A stretch of DNA of 64,000 nucleotides from CAYSUS01 sp964434165 (GCA_964434165.1 CAYSUS010000009.1:35231-99230); one strand, 5' to 3'. Numbered from the stretch's first letter, positions 43,106 to 52,495 are shown. Notes: generated from the sequence alone by a model not told the origin. A program made the numbers and translations.

Positions 43106-44773
43106 TCAGTCGTTCCGCTCCCGCTTCCCCGGCACGCGGACCGCGAGGTCATCCCAGTCCTGCGTCTCGGGCCGCCCGTCGATCCGGTCGTCGTATCCGT
43201 GCCCGTCGTCGTCCTCGCCGTTCATACCCACGCTGTAGAGGACGAAGCCGTCTCCCTCGGTGCGATAGCGCACGGTCTGGCCGGAGAAGCAATCCTCGGG
43301 GACCTTCTCCACGTACTTCGGAACGAGGTCATCGAGCTTCGCCGGGTACTTGCCTTTCTCCGCCCGGTACGCGGCCAGGGCGTAGCCCACCTCGGACATC
43401 TGGCGCAGCATGATGCCGCGATCCTCCGCGGTTTGGGCAGCGTTGACGGCCGGCAGCAGCAGGGCCACCAGGATCGACCCGATCTGCTCGGAAACCACCT
43501 TGCGCGTTCCGCCCAGCATGCGCAGGGCCATGCGCTTGGGATCCCTGGCCTTGGTGGCCAGCTCGTTGATGTCCTCGTCGATGGCCGCCATGGCAATCTG
43601 GCGAGCCTGGCGCGTGGGCTGCTTCCAGGCGTCGACCATGCGGTCGTACCACTGGTTGCCCATGCGGAGGATGAGGTCCCAGTCCATGGTCATGCGCGCC
43701 GCCCAGCTGACGAGGTTACCCACGATGCCTTCGGCCACCCCGTCCCCGTCGACCAGGGAATCGAGCTCGCTCAGCCCCTTGCGCGCAAAGAGGCACACCG
43801 CGTCGAGGTACATGAACCGCTCGCCGCGGTTGAGCTTCTCGACCATGGGCGGAAGCGGCTTGAGCGCCTGGAGCCGCTCGAGCATCTTGCGGGCTTGCGC
43901 GGCCGAGAGGTTGCCGTGGGCGATGATCCGATTGTCGCCGCTGTTCGCGACCCCGTCGATGGCGATGGCCACCAGCCCGTCGATCAGCGTCTGCCCCTCG
44001 CCCGCGAGCCGCGCGAGCCGGTGGCAGGCCAGCGTGTCCTCAAAGGCCTCTTCGGGTTTGCCCTGCCCCAGACGCAGGTTGGCCCGACACTGCAGCAGCC
44101 TTGCCGCCTCGCGCTGCCGCTGTACGCCGGGCAGGAGCACGGCAATGATCATGTGCGACTCGTCGCTGGCGACCAGCGGCTCGTACCGCCTTGGCCGGCG
44201 CGTGGCCTCTTCGATCAAGGCTAGCGGCTTGCTGTTCGCCTTCAACCAGGCAGCGGCCAGTGGGTTCTCTTCCTCGGTCCACGGCTCGCTCGTCGCGCGA
44301 TCGTAAAGGTCCCATTCAAAGTCATCCGTGTCGTCCAGGCCGTCGGCCGCCTGGTCCGGCTTGGGCTTTAGCTCCGGATGCTTCTTGGCGAATTCGTCGA
44401 AGCCAATGCAGTAGTCCCCCTCCTCAGGCAGCGGCGCGATGCCCAGCATCTTGAAGAACCTCTCGCGCAGCTCTTCGGGCATGTCCTCCGGGCCGAACGC
44501 CTGCCAGAGGGGCACCGCGGCGTTGTTCTCCACGGTCACGCCCTCGGACGCGTACTGGTTGAGCGCAGCCAGGTAGTCGGGATAGCCGTCCTCGCGCAAG
44601 GGCTCGGTGATGAAGGTCGTCTCCTTGGAGATCGTCACCAGGACGCGCTTCTTGCGGGGCTTCTTTGCGTCCTTGCGTTCCGGCTGGGCTGCCTGTTCGG
44701 CCAGCGCTAGCCCGGGCAGCAACACCAAACACGCCGCCAGCGCGACGCAACTGCGAAAACCAAGCGGACCCAT
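43106..44773 (-). CDS. Exported protein of unknown function (555 aa)
   Basis: The ATG at 44773 has CAGGAG 7 nt upstream and opens a signal peptide (residues 1-25, ending ALA). The mature part starts Lys/Arg-rich, then is helical and acidic. Conserved-looking stretches are EEAFEDTLACHRLARLAGEGQTLIDGLVAIAIDG, ARKMLERLQALKPLPPM, and near the end LAAYRAEKGKYPAKLDDLVPKY and LYSVGMNGEDDDGHG. The C-terminal segment resembles the part of planctomycete exported proteins that follows pseudopilin-like modules (AAYR...YP-LDDLVP). I cannot name a domain or activity. A degraded, fused copy of the same family lies directly downstream, so the family has duplicated locally. Confidence 0.85.
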   Translation of the reverse strand: MGPLGFRSCVALAACLVLLPGLALAEQAAQPERKDAKKPRKKRVLVTISKETTFITEPLREDGYPDYLAALNQYASEGVTVENNAAVPLWQAFGPEDMPEELRERFFKMLGIAPLPEEGDYCIGFDEFAKKHPELKPKPDQAADGLDDTDDFEWDLYDRATSEPWTEEENPLAAAWLKANSKPLALIEEATRRPRRYEPLVASDESHMIIAVLLPGVQRQREAARLLQCRANLRLGQGKPEEAFEDTLACHRLARLAGEGQTLIDGLVAIAIDGVANSGDNRIIAHGNLSAAQARKMLERLQALKPLPPMVEKLNRGERFMYLDAVCLFARKGLSELDSLVDGDGVAEGIVGNLVSWAARMTMDWDLILRMGNQWYDRMVDAWKQPTRQARQIAMAAIDEDINELATKARDPKRMALRMLGGTRKVVSEQIGSILVALLLPAVNAAQTAEDRGIMLRQMSEVGYALAAYRAEKGKYPAKLDDLVPKYVEKVPEDCFSGQTVRYRTEGDGFVLYSVGMNGEDDDGHGYDDRIDGRPETQDWDDLAVRVPGKRERND

Positions 44774-44937
44774 GACGCGGCTCCTGCTTCCGAAATGGAT
44801 GTGAGATGGGGAAGATACCGGAGTTCCAGTGTAGCGGAATATGCCGAGCCGGTCACGTTGGTGGGACCGGTCGGGAGACCCACCCAGGGGCGCACTCTGG
44901 TCTCTTCTGGCAGTTCGCCGGTGCCGAGAGGATCTTG

Positions 44938-46359
44938 TCACTGCTCGACATGCATTTCGAATGTCCAGGCGTGCTGGCAGGGCGGACCCCTGCGCACCGC
45001 CTCGGGCACGAGGATGCTTAGCCCCTCGGCGTCCCACTTCGAGTGGATCTTCGCCTCGCTCCCCAGCATGCGGAGCGACTTGCCCTCGGGCACGCCGGCC
45101 ACCCCGATCTGGGCAGGTGGCGAGGTCTCGCCCTCGGCGGCCAGGTAGATCAAGTAGAGCTTGTCACCCCTCTTGGTCAGGCAGGTGCGGCCGCTCTTGT
45201 AGGGCGCGACGGGCCGCGTGCCGTAGATCGCCTCGCCGTTGACCTTCATCCAGTGGCCGATCTCGTGCATGCGCTCAAGGGCCGGCGCCGGCAGCTGCCC
45301 GTCGGAGTCCGGGCCCACGTTCAAAAGGAAGTTACCCCCCTTGGCCACAATATCGACCAGCAGGTGGATCAGCTCGCGCGTGGACTTGTACTCGTCGTCC
45401 GGCTTGTACGACCACTGCTCGCCCATGGTCATGCACGTCTCCCAGACGTAGGGGAGCGGCTTGTCCGGCACCTTCTGCTCGGGCGTGCGGTAGTTCTCGT
45501 AGCGCCCGCCCACCGTGCGATCGACCACGAGGATGCCCGGCTGGTGCTTCCTGGCCATGGCCGCCAGCTTGGGCATGTCGATGTCCTGCTTCGGCGGGCG
45601 GACCTGCCCGGCGTCGAGCCAGAGGATGTCGATCGGCCCGTAGCCGGTCATCAGCTCCTCGATCTGCGCGTGCGTGAACTTGACGAACCGGGCCCACTTG
45701 CCGGGTTCCTTCGCGGTGTCGTAGTTCACGTTGCGCGTCGGGTGGGGACGATCGGGGTCCCAGTAATCGGGATGCGACCAGTCGGCCTTGGAGAAGTACG
45801 CGCCAATGCGAAAGCCCTCCTTGCGGAAGGTGTCGAACAGTGCCTTCGCGGCGTCGGCCTTGGGGTGTTTGTGGAAGGGGCAGGACGAGTGCGTCGCGCG
45901 GTAGTCGGTCTGCCGCGTGTCGTACATCGAGAAGCCGTCGTGGTGCTTCGTGGTGAACACGAAGTACTTCATGCCGGCCGCCTTGGCCGCGTCGGCCCAC
46001 TGCTGCGGATCGAACTCCCTGGGATCGAACGTGGTGTGCAGCTTGCGATAGTCGGCCACGAACCGGGCGAAGTCCTTGTCCCGCTCGGTCCAGGCCTCGA
46101 GGTCGTCGGGCCGGGCCCACTTGTCCACCTCCACCAGCGGCCACGACTCGATGCAGCCCCATTGGCTGTACACGCCCCAGTGCACGAAGAAGCCGAACTT
46201 CCAGTCCTGGAACTCCTCGAGACGCTTGAGCACGGCGGGGTCGGTCTCCTTCTCCCCGTCTTCGGCCGCCGCGGGCTTCAGAGCCGCCATGCCCGACACA
46301 AGGGCGAAGCCACCAATCAGAGCGAAACGCACGGCAGCCAGGCAGGATGGCGAGGTCAT
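44938..46359 (-). CDS. Exported alpha-L-fucosidase (GH29)
   Basis: GH29 retaining enzymes release fucose from glycans. The 473-residue protein has a signal peptide (1-32, ending KPAAA), then the family core: WKFGFFVHWGVYSQWG, AGMKYFVFTTKHHDGFSMYDT, and DILWLDAG with the likely nucleophile Asp249. LHTTFDPREFDP and KGGNFLLNVGPDSDG complete the signature. The C-terminal 90 residues are a beta-sandwich. The ATG at 46359 is the first to give a clean signal peptide. It follows an unknown exported gene by 198 nt. Together with the sulfatase and LamG/glycosidase-like protein it suggests use of fucosylated, possibly sulfated, polysaccharides. Confidence 0.95.
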   Translation of the reverse strand: MTSPSCLAAVRFALIGGFALVSGMAALKPAAAEDGEKETDPAVLKRLEEFQDWKFGFFVHWGVYSQWGCIESWPLVEVDKWARPDDLEAWTERDKDFARFVADYRKLHTTFDPREFDPQQWADAAKAAGMKYFVFTTKHHDGFSMYDTRQTDYRATHSSCPFHKHPKADAAKALFDTFRKEGFRIGAYFSKADWSHPDYWDPDRPHPTRNVNYDTAKEPGKWARFVKFTHAQIEELMTGYGPIDILWLDAGQVRPPKQDIDMPKLAAMARKHQPGILVVDRTVGGRYENYRTPEQKVPDKPLPYVWETCMTMGEQWSYKPDDEYKSTRELIHLLVDIVAKGGNFLLNVGPDSDGQLPAPALERMHEIGHWMKVNGEAIYGTRPVAPYKSGRTCLTKRGDKLYLIYLAAEGETSPPAQIGVAGVPEGKSLRMLGSEAKIHSKWDAEGLSILVPEAVRRGPPCQHAWTFEMHVEQ

Positions 46360-46557
46360 GGGGGAAGTGCTCCGGGAGGCCTGGGCGCAGGGCGCCCTCG
46401 GAAATGCCCAAGAGGGCGTTCGGACGACTGCCCCGATTATCGACGGCGCGGCGGGCGGTCGCAACCGCCGGGGCGGAGGTGGGCGACGCAGGAGCGCCAT
46501 GCGCGCAGCGGCCCACGCCACCGGGGCGACGCCGGGAGCGCGCGTCCTCCAGGCGCC

Positions 46558-47475
46558 CTACTTCTCGACCGAGTCGGACGCCTCGGCCTCGGGGCGCTGG
46601 GCCGTGGCGGCCGCGGGCTGCAGCTTCTCGGTGAACCGGGTGACGCAGTGCAGGCTGCTGGCGTCGCCGCGGAACCCCACCACGCGCTTGTCCAGGTCGA
46701 TCCGCTGCCCCACGACACGGCCGGCGTCAAGGTCGAAACGCACCGTGCCGGTCGATTCCTGCTGGATCAGCTTGGCCTCGATCTCGGGCGGGAGGTTGGG
46801 CGTGAGGATGTGGGTCAAGGTCTTGATGGTGGCGATGCCCGTCTCGACCTCCTCCAGGGTGTAGGTCTGCCGCGTCTTCACCTTCTTGACCGCGCCGTTG
46901 TCCGTGGCCACGTCGAGCTCGTACGCTTCCGACCACGAATCGCCGACGGAGAGCGGTCCTTCGGGGAACGGCACGGTCATCGGGCCGTCGTTCTCGCCCG
47001 TGGGCTGCGGGACCTTCCGGTCGCGAAGGAGGATCTTGCCCCGGGCATCCATGGTGACGATGCTCAGGGGGACGCCGATCGATCCGGCGATGGTCTGGAA
47101 GCCCGGCGGCGGCTCCGCGTCGGTCTGGCTGTTGTAGCGGACCTCCTGGCGCCCGGAGAGCTTCTGCCGCATGTCCACGCTTTCCACGCTGTGCTCGAAG
47201 GTCGTCGAGCCGTCGGGTTTGACGTCGGTGACCTTCCAGACCTTGACCGACTTGCTCACGCTTTCGGCGGTCTGCGTGGTGCCCGACACCGTGGTGCGGA
47301 TCGTCGCCCGGTGGATCACGTCCCAGCGGAGCACCTCGCCGGGCGCGAACTGGTAGCGGAGCAGGTACGTCTCCGCGCCGCCGGAGGCGTCCTCCTCGCC
47401 GGCCGCCGAGGACACGGGCCCACCCAGGGCGCACACGGGGATCAAGACGGACAGCAGGCGCAAGGGGGTCGTCAT
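46558..47475 (-). CDS. Exported DUF6263-like protein (305 aa)
   Basis: Signal peptide at 1-25. The mature protein is a beta-rich repeat of charged strands: LLRYQFAPGEVLRWDVIHRATIRT, TTFEHSVESVDMRQKLSG, GKILLRDRK, PEGPLSVGDSW, YTLEEVETGIATIKTLTHI, and a final RVVGQRIDLDKRV. These resemble DUF6263, whose function is unknown, perhaps a lipid- or cofactor-carrying outer-envelope protein. The ATG at 47475 opens directly on the signal peptide. It follows nadK by 133 nt. No catalytic motif is seen and no partner is obvious. Confidence 0.75.
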   Translation of the reverse strand: MTTPLRLLSVLIPVCALGGPVSSAAGEEDASGGAETYLLRYQFAPGEVLRWDVIHRATIRTTVSGTTQTAESVSKSVKVWKVTDVKPDGSTTFEHSVESVDMRQKLSGRQEVRYNSQTDAEPPPGFQTIAGSIGVPLSIVTMDARGKILLRDRKVPQPTGENDGPMTVPFPEGPLSVGDSWSEAYELDVATDNGAVKKVKTRQTYTLEEVETGIATIKTLTHILTPNLPPEIEAKLIQQESTGTVRFDLDAGRVVGQRIDLDKRVVGFRGDASSLHCVTRFTEKLQPAAATAQRPEAEASDSVEK

Positions 47476-47608
47476 GCTCGCTTCCTTTCGAGTCGATGGC
47501 GAAGGGGAGAGGTGCGGGAAGGCGCGGGGAGGAGCGGACTCCGTGTCGCTTCGTGATTCGCCGATGGCCTGTTCGTCGCAAGAGACGCCGCCGGGGCGTC
47601 TTCTTCGG

Positions 47609-48454
47609 TCAATCCTCTTCCTTGGCGAGCTGCAACCGGCCGCCCCAACCGAGCTTGTCGCGCAGCGTCCGATAGTAGCTATGGCCGGGCACGGCCACCA
47701 GGCGAAAGCACGCCCGGGCCCGCTCCACGCGGACGCGATCTTGCGGACGGAGCACGCACACCACGCGACCGTCCACCACGACGCTCGTGCCGTGGCCCGG
47801 ATTGGCGACCGACATCTCGTACACCCGATCGGCCGAGTCCACCACGGGACGGTTGGTCAGCGTGTGGGGGCTGATCGGACCGAACACGAACGCCTGCAGG
47901 TCCTTGCGAAGGATCGGTCCCCCGGCCGACAGGCTGTGGGCGGTCGAGCCGACCGGCGTGCTGACGATCAGACCGTCGCAACTATAGGTCGTTACGAGCT
48001 CCGAGTCAACGTAGAGATCAACCTCCAGGATGGTGAACGGCGGGCCGCCGTGGATGACCACCTCGTTCAGCCCCAAGCGATGGTGAAGCGCCTGGCCGTC
48101 GCGGAACACCCGGCAGTCGAACATCAGGTGCTCGATCACCGCAATGCTTCCCTGCGCTGCCGCTTTGAGGACGGCCGGCAGCTCGGCGGGAGAAAGGTTC
48201 GCCAGAAACCCCAATCGACCCAAGTTTACAGCGGCCACGGGGCGCTGGCTGTAGCCCATCTGGTGGGCGGCGCGGAGGATCGAGCCATCGCCGCCGAGGA
48301 CCACCGCCAGATCGGCCTCGACCTGGGAGAGATCGGTCTCGCCCGTGAAGTCCTCGGCCGCGATCTCGGCGAACTGCCCGATGACCGGCCGGAGGCGCTC
48401 GGCCGCTTCGAGCACGCCCGGCCTGCCGCCGTAACCGAGGAGAAGGACTCGCAT
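47609..48454 (-). CDS. nadK: NAD kinase
   Basis: Phosphorylates NAD to NADP with ATP or polyphosphate. The 281-residue protein carries all family motifs: GGDGS at 54-58 with catalytic Asp56, NLGRLGFLAN, LNEVVIH, and GSTAHSLSAGGP for NAD binding. The ATG at 48454 is preceded by GAAGGAC on the minus-strand opposite reading side and by a convincing promoter at 48534-48562. In many bacteria nadK lies in the xseB-ispA-dxs neighbourhood, as it does here, separated only by a small membrane-protein gene on the other strand. Nothing unusual is seen. Confidence 0.96.
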   Translation of the reverse strand: MRVLLLGYGGRPGVLEAAERLRPVIGQFAEIAAEDFTGETDLSQVEADLAVVLGGDGSILRAAHQMGYSQRPVAAVNLGRLGFLANLSPAELPAVLKAAAQGSIAVIEHLMFDCRVFRDGQALHHRLGLNEVVIHGGPPFTILEVDLYVDSELVTTYSCDGLIVSTPVGSTAHSLSAGGPILRKDLQAFVFGPISPHTLTNRPVVDSADRVYEMSVANPGHGTSVVVDGRVVCVLRPQDRVRVERARACFRLVAVPGHSYYRTLRDKLGWGGRLQLAKEED

Positions 48455-48812
48455 GCGGGCGTGGAATGATGGGGGAACGGTTTTCGGCTGCCGGAGTCTG
48501 CCCGAGTCCGTAAGCCTTCGGATCCTAGCGGAGATTGTACGACTCGGGCGACTCGCTCACAATGTCGGGCTCGCGCGAACCGGGGTTCAGACGGCCCTAC
48601 TCCCGCCCGCTTCGGAAGTCCCCCGATTCCGGAGCTCGCAGAAACCTCCACTGGAGTCAGGCGGCCGGTCTCGCCGTCCTCACCGCCGTACGCTCCCGGT
48701 TGCACCGGCCGCGTCGCGAAAGGACAATGGCACCCTCAGGCAGCGGTAATGCGTCTGCATCATCATCGGCGGCGACCCGACCGCCCCGCGTTGCCAACCA
48801 GGGAGCCCGCGA
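48455..48812. other. 358-nt region between nadK and the small membrane protein
   Basis: No gene is supported. It holds the nadK promoter and, at 48610-48620, CTTCGGAAGTC, which equals the right half of the 31-bp palindrome; the left half is not recognisable. Confidence 0.55.
48534..48562 (-). promoter_or_regulatory. Sigma-70-like promoter for nadK
   Basis: On the minus strand TTGTGA (48562-48557), a 17-nt spacer and TACAAT (48539-48534) lie about 80 nt upstream of the nadK ATG. Confidence 0.6.
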
Positions 48813-49088
48813 ATGATCCTTGCCCTTCTCAACGTCTTCGTGCTCGTGGGACTGCTCAGGTTTCTCATCGAGTCCGAGCAGCCGTGGCTCTGCGCGGGAG
48901 CGTACACCCTCTATCGCCTGGTGATCGGGTTGGCGTGGGGTGGTGACCTGCTGCCCACGCTGCTGGCGACGGCCATCGTCGGCGTGGTCGCCAGCCTTTA
49001 CTTCTGGCTGCTGGACAGGTTCGCCGGCTCCGGGGTGCTTTGGTGGAGCGTGTTCGTGATCGGGCTCATCCCGATGGTCTCGCTCTGA
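48813..49088 (+). CDS. Small membrane protein (91 aa)
   Basis: Three hydrophobic segments are visible (about residues 2-19, 46-66 and 72-90), consistent with a small integral membrane protein. AGGGAG lies 7 nt upstream of the ATG. I know no family. It is on the opposite strand to its neighbours and ends 8 nt from the stop of dxs, so it is a convergent single gene. Coding is supported by the ribosome-binding site, the hydrophobic pattern and the absence of a better frame. Confidence 0.6.
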   Translation: MILALLNVFVLVGLLRFLIESEQPWLCAGAYTLYRLVIGLAWGGDLLPTLLATAIVGVVASLYFWLLDRFAGSGVLWWSVFVIGLIPMVSL

Positions 49089-49096
49089 CCGCCCGG

Positions 49097-51019
49097 CTAC
49101 GACGCCGCGGCCGCAGAGTGGCCGCCGTCGCCCAGACCCGTGCGCACGGCGAGCTCGCGGCACGCCCGGACAATGCCCGCGCAGTCCAGCCCCAGGTCGG
49201 CCAGCAGCTCGGCCCGCTCGCCGTGCTCGACGTAGTGGTCGGGGATGCCCAGCCGCCGCACGCGTCGGATGTCGAGCCCGGCGTCGCAGGCGGCTTCGAG
49301 CACGGCGCTGCCGAACCCGCCGGCCAGGCAGCCCTCCTCGACGAGCACCACGAAGCCGCAGTCGCGCACGGCCTTGAGGATGGTCCCCTCGTCGAGCGGC
49401 TTGACGAACCGGGCGTTGACCACGCCCACGTCCAGCCCTTCCTCCTGGAGCAGGTTGGCCGCGCGCACGCAGTCGCCCAGCAGCGTGCCGCAGGCGACGA
49501 TCATGCCGTCCTCGCCCCACGTGAGGACCTCGGCCGCGCCGATCTGGACGGGGGCGGGCAGGCGCTTGACGGTCTCGGCCGCGGTTTTGGGGTAGCGGAT
49601 GGCCACCGGGCCGTCGTGCGCGAGGGCCAGATCGAGCATGGAGGCCACGTCCGACTCGTCGCCGGGGGCCATGACCGTAAGGTTCGGCAGGTGGCGGAGG
49701 TAGGCCAGGTCGAACACGCCGTGGTGCGTGGGGCCGTCCGGGCCGACGATTCCCGCGCGGTCGAGCATCATCACCACGGGCAGGCGCTGGAGGCTGACTT
49801 CCTGAAACACCTGGTCGTAGCTCCGCTGCAGGAAGGTGCTGTAGATATCGACGATGGGCCGGATGCCGGCCTTGGCCAGCCCGGCGGCAAAGGCCACGGC
49901 GTGCGACTCGCAGATGCCCACGTCGAAGAACCGATCCGGGAAATCGTCGCGCACCGGCTCAAGCATGTTGCCCTGGCACATGGCGGCCGTGATGGCCACC
50001 ACGCGGGGGTCGTCCCGCATCGCCTGATGGATGGCGTCGCGGACCACGAGGGTGTAGGGCCGCGATCCGCTCTTGCGCACGCGGACCTGGCTGCCGTTGC
50101 CTCGCTCGAACGGCGCGGGGGTGTGGAACGAGACCGGGTCTTCCTCCGCCGGCTTGAATCCATGCCCCTTCTCGGTGACCACGTGCACCAGCACCGGCTG
50201 GTCGTAGTCGCGGCTCAAGCGGAGGTACTTCTGCAAGTGGCGGATGTCGTGCCCATCGACGGGCCCGATGTAGCGGAAGCCCAGCTCCTCGAAGAGCATG
50301 CCGCCGAGCATGCCGGCCTTGACCGCGTCCTTGACCTGGCTGAGAAACCGCTCGGCCGAGTCGCCGATCAACGGGAGGCTGTTGAGGACCCGCTGGACTT
50401 CGAACTTCAGACCGCTGTAGAACCGCGTCATGCGAAGGCGATCGAGGTAGTCGGCCAGGCCGCCGACCCGCGGGCAGATCGACATCTTATTGTCGTTGAG
50501 CACCACGATGAGCTTCTTCTTCAGCCCGCCCGCGTTGTTCATCGCCTCGTACACGATGCCCGAAGGGAAGGCCCCGTCGCCGACCACGGCCACGCAATGC
50601 CGGCCGTCCTGGGGGCGGAGGAGGTCGTCGGCGCACTTCAGCCCGAGGAGCGTGGCCACGCTGCACCCGGCGTGGCCGGTGACGAACAGGTCGTAGTCGC
50701 TTTCGGCGGGATTGGGATAGCCCATCAGCCCGCCGCGCGTGCGCATCGAGTTGAATTGCTCGTAGCGTCCGGTGACGAGCTTGTGGGGATAGACCTGGTG
50801 CCCGGTGTCCCAGATCAGCCGATCCTGCTGGAAATCGAAGACCGTGTGCAAAGCCAGCGTCAGCTCGACCACGCCCAGATTCGAGGCGAAGTGCGCGGTT
50901 CGCGTGGCGGCCAGGCGGCAAAGGGCCTCGCGGACCTCCTCGGCAAGCTGCACGAGCTGGGAGTCACTGAGTCCTTTCAAGTCGCGCGGCGAGCGGATCT
51001 GGGCCAGCAGCTCTTCCAT
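49097..51019 (-). CDS. dxs: 1-deoxy-D-xylulose-5-phosphate synthase
   Basis: First step of the MEP pathway to isoprenoids: pyruvate plus glyceraldehyde 3-phosphate to DXP, using thiamine diphosphate. The 640-residue protein has WDTGHQVYPHKLVTGR, the ThDP motif VVGDGAFPSG...NNAGG then VVLNDN, EKGHGFKPAEEDP, and the transketolase pyrimidine domain DVGICESHAVAFAAGLA with the catalytic Glu. DRAGIVGPDGPTHHGVFDLAYL is also present. The ATG at 51019 shares its A with the ispA stop (TGATG), so translation is coupled to ispA upstream. No abnormal feature. Confidence 0.98.
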   Translation of the reverse strand: MEELLAQIRSPRDLKGLSDSQLVQLAEEVREALCRLAATRTAHFASNLGVVELTLALHTVFDFQQDRLIWDTGHQVYPHKLVTGRYEQFNSMRTRGGLMGYPNPAESDYDLFVTGHAGCSVATLLGLKCADDLLRPQDGRHCVAVVGDGAFPSGIVYEAMNNAGGLKKKLIVVLNDNKMSICPRVGGLADYLDRLRMTRFYSGLKFEVQRVLNSLPLIGDSAERFLSQVKDAVKAGMLGGMLFEELGFRYIGPVDGHDIRHLQKYLRLSRDYDQPVLVHVVTEKGHGFKPAEEDPVSFHTPAPFERGNGSQVRVRKSGSRPYTLVVRDAIHQAMRDDPRVVAITAAMCQGNMLEPVRDDFPDRFFDVGICESHAVAFAAGLAKAGIRPIVDIYSTFLQRSYDQVFQEVSLQRLPVVMMLDRAGIVGPDGPTHHGVFDLAYLRHLPNLTVMAPGDESDVASMLDLALAHDGPVAIRYPKTAAETVKRLPAPVQIGAAEVLTWGEDGMIVACGTLLGDCVRAANLLQEEGLDVGVVNARFVKPLDEGTILKAVRDCGFVVLVEEGCLAGGFGSAVLEAACDAGLDIRRVRRLGIPDHYVEHGERAELLADLGLDCAGIVRACRELAVRTGLGDGGHSAAAAS

Positions 51020-51939
51020 CAATGATTCCTCTCCAGGACGTAATGGGCCAGCGCCTCCAGACGGCTGGCGGCGGTTGCCAGAGGGTGGAGCGCGTCGATG
51101 GCGCCGCGGACGAGCGACTCGGCCCGGCGCCGGCTCTCCTCGACCCCAAGCAGCGCGGGGAACGTGAGCTTGCCTTGCTGCGAATCCTTGCGGAGGCGCT
51201 TGCCGGCCGCGCTCTCGTCGCCCTCCACGTCGAGCAGATCGTCGGTGATCTGGAAGGCGAGCCCGAGGTTGCGGCCGTAGCGGTCGAGGGCATCGCGCTC
51301 GGCCTGGCCCGCGTCGGCGGCGATCGCGCCCATGCGGAGCGAGGCGAGGATCAAGGCCCCGGTCTTGCGGCGATGGACAGACTCCAGCGCGCCCAGACCG
51401 CCCCGCGAAAGCCCGCCGGCCACGTCGTCCGCCTGCCCGCCGACCACGTCGTCCGCCTGCCCGCCGACCATGCCGCTCGGCCCGGCCGCGGTCGCCAGCT
51501 CGGCGCAACAGGCAGCCGCCCGGGCAGCGGGGCGCACGCCGCGGGCCAGGATCTCGAAGGCCAGCGTCAAGAGCGCGTCGCCCGCCAGGATCGCCAGGGC
51601 CTCACCGTGAACCTTGTGGCAGGTGGGCCGGCCGCGGCGCAGATCGTCGTCGTCCATGGCCGGCAGGTCGTCGTGAACCAGCGAATAGGCATGGACCATC
51701 TCCACGGCGCAGGCGGCCGGCATTGCCTGGTCTTCGCACCCGCCGCAGGCTTCGGCCGACATCAACACGAGCAAGGGGCGGAGCCGCTTGCCAGGAGCCA
51801 GAACCGCGTACTGCATGGCCTCGCGCAAGGCCCGGGGGCAATCGGCCTCCAGGTCCGTCGCGGTGCGGAGCGCAGCGTCGATTCGAAGCCGTGCATCGGC
51901 CGCGTAACGGGCGAGCGGGGGGAGAACGGTTTCCGCCAT
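51019..51939 (-). CDS. ispA: Farnesyl/geranylgeranyl diphosphate synthase (IspA-like)
   Basis: Condenses isopentenyl diphosphate with allylic diphosphates; in this operon it uses the products of the MEP pathway. The 306-residue protein has the first aspartate-rich motif DDLPAMDDDD (from Asp90), GKRLRP, the second motif FQITDDLLDVEGD, and KTGALI. An oddity is the segment GGQADDVVGGQADDVAGG at 159-176, where the family has a single GGQ-x-D-[LV]. DNA shows a perfect 24-bp tandem duplication (51421-51468) that adds eight residues near the active site. The chain length of the product is not resolved. Its stop overlaps the dxs start. Confidence 0.95.
   Translation of the reverse strand: MAETVLPPLARYAADARLRIDAALRTATDLEADCPRALREAMQYAVLAPGKRLRPLLVLMSAEACGGCEDQAMPAACAVEMVHAYSLVHDDLPAMDDDDLRRGRPTCHKVHGEALAILAGDALLTLAFEILARGVRPAARAAACCAELATAAGPSGMVGGQADDVVGGQADDVAGGLSRGGLGALESVHRRKTGALILASLRMGAIAADAGQAERDALDRYGRNLGLAFQITDDLLDVEGDESAAGKRLRKDSQQGKLTFPALLGVEESRRRAESLVRGAIDALHPLATAASRLEALAHYVLERNH
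51421..51468. repeat. Perfect 24-bp tandem duplication inside ispA
   Basis: Two exact 24-nt units, each beginning CACGTCGTCCGCC, lie side by side and keep the frame, encoding GGQADDV-type repeats. It looks like recent slippage. Confidence 0.95.
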
Positions 51940-52114
51940 CGGGCCGCTGGTGTCCGGCGAGCGTGCGAGGGTCGGGCGTCACAATCCATTAGGGGCCGAG
52001 CGCGGCGGTGGTTCACCGCAAAACGGATCCCCCTGACAAAAACGCCTCGGGCGGCAGGAGGGGATGGGGAGCACCTTCCCGGCAACTCCCCACCTTCCCC
52101 AGAATTACTTCATT

Positions 52115-52495
52115 CTAAAAGGGACCCCTGGTTTCGTCGAGATCGGCTGCCCCGGCCTCCGGCGGAGATGGCTCGCTGGAGGGGGAAGTGCGGCGGCGCG
52201 TGCGACGCTGGGCCTTCTCATCCAGGGAAAGGGCCTCGTCCTCGAAAGGCCGGGCGACCGGGTTGCCCTCGGCGTCCACGCCGCTGAGCATCTCGATCTT
52301 GCGCTCGGCCTGGCCCAGCAGCTTGTGGCAGTGGCGAAGCAGCGTGACGCCTTTCTCGTACCGCTCCAGCGCGGCGTTCAGTCCGATCTCGCCCTCTTCC
52401 AGCTCGCGCACGACCCCTTCGAGCTGCGCGAGCGATTCCTCGAAGCCCGGCAGGTTCTCGGCTCGTGCGTCGGACTTGGAGGACTGTTTGGCCAA
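52115..52495 (-). CDS. xseB: Exodeoxyribonuclease VII small subunit
   Basis: XseB forms a long coiled multi-subunit handle on XseA in exonuclease VII, which degrades single-stranded DNA. The core FEESLAQLEGVVRELEEGEIGLNAALERYEKGVTLLRHCHKLLGQAERKIE, given here in pieces, matches the family closely (residues about 18-68). At 126 residues it is longer than usual (about 80) because of a charged C-terminal tail of about 50 residues. The start is a TTG at 52495 with no clear ribosome-binding site, so it is uncertain. Gene order xseB-ispA-dxs is the classical one. The large subunit xseA is not in the window. Confidence 0.9.
   Translation of the reverse strand: MAKQSSKSDARAENLPGFEESLAQLEGVVRELEEGEIGLNAALERYEKGVTLLRHCHKLLGQAERKIEMLSGVDAEGNPVARPFEDEALSLDEKAQRRTRRRTSPSSEPSPPEAGAADLDETRGPF

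Noticed and set aside
52065..52092. TGGGGAG...CTCCCCA hairpin after xseB as a terminator
   Set aside because: The stem is short (7 bp), the loop is 14 nt and no T-run follows; ispA immediately downstream is expected to be cotranscribed.
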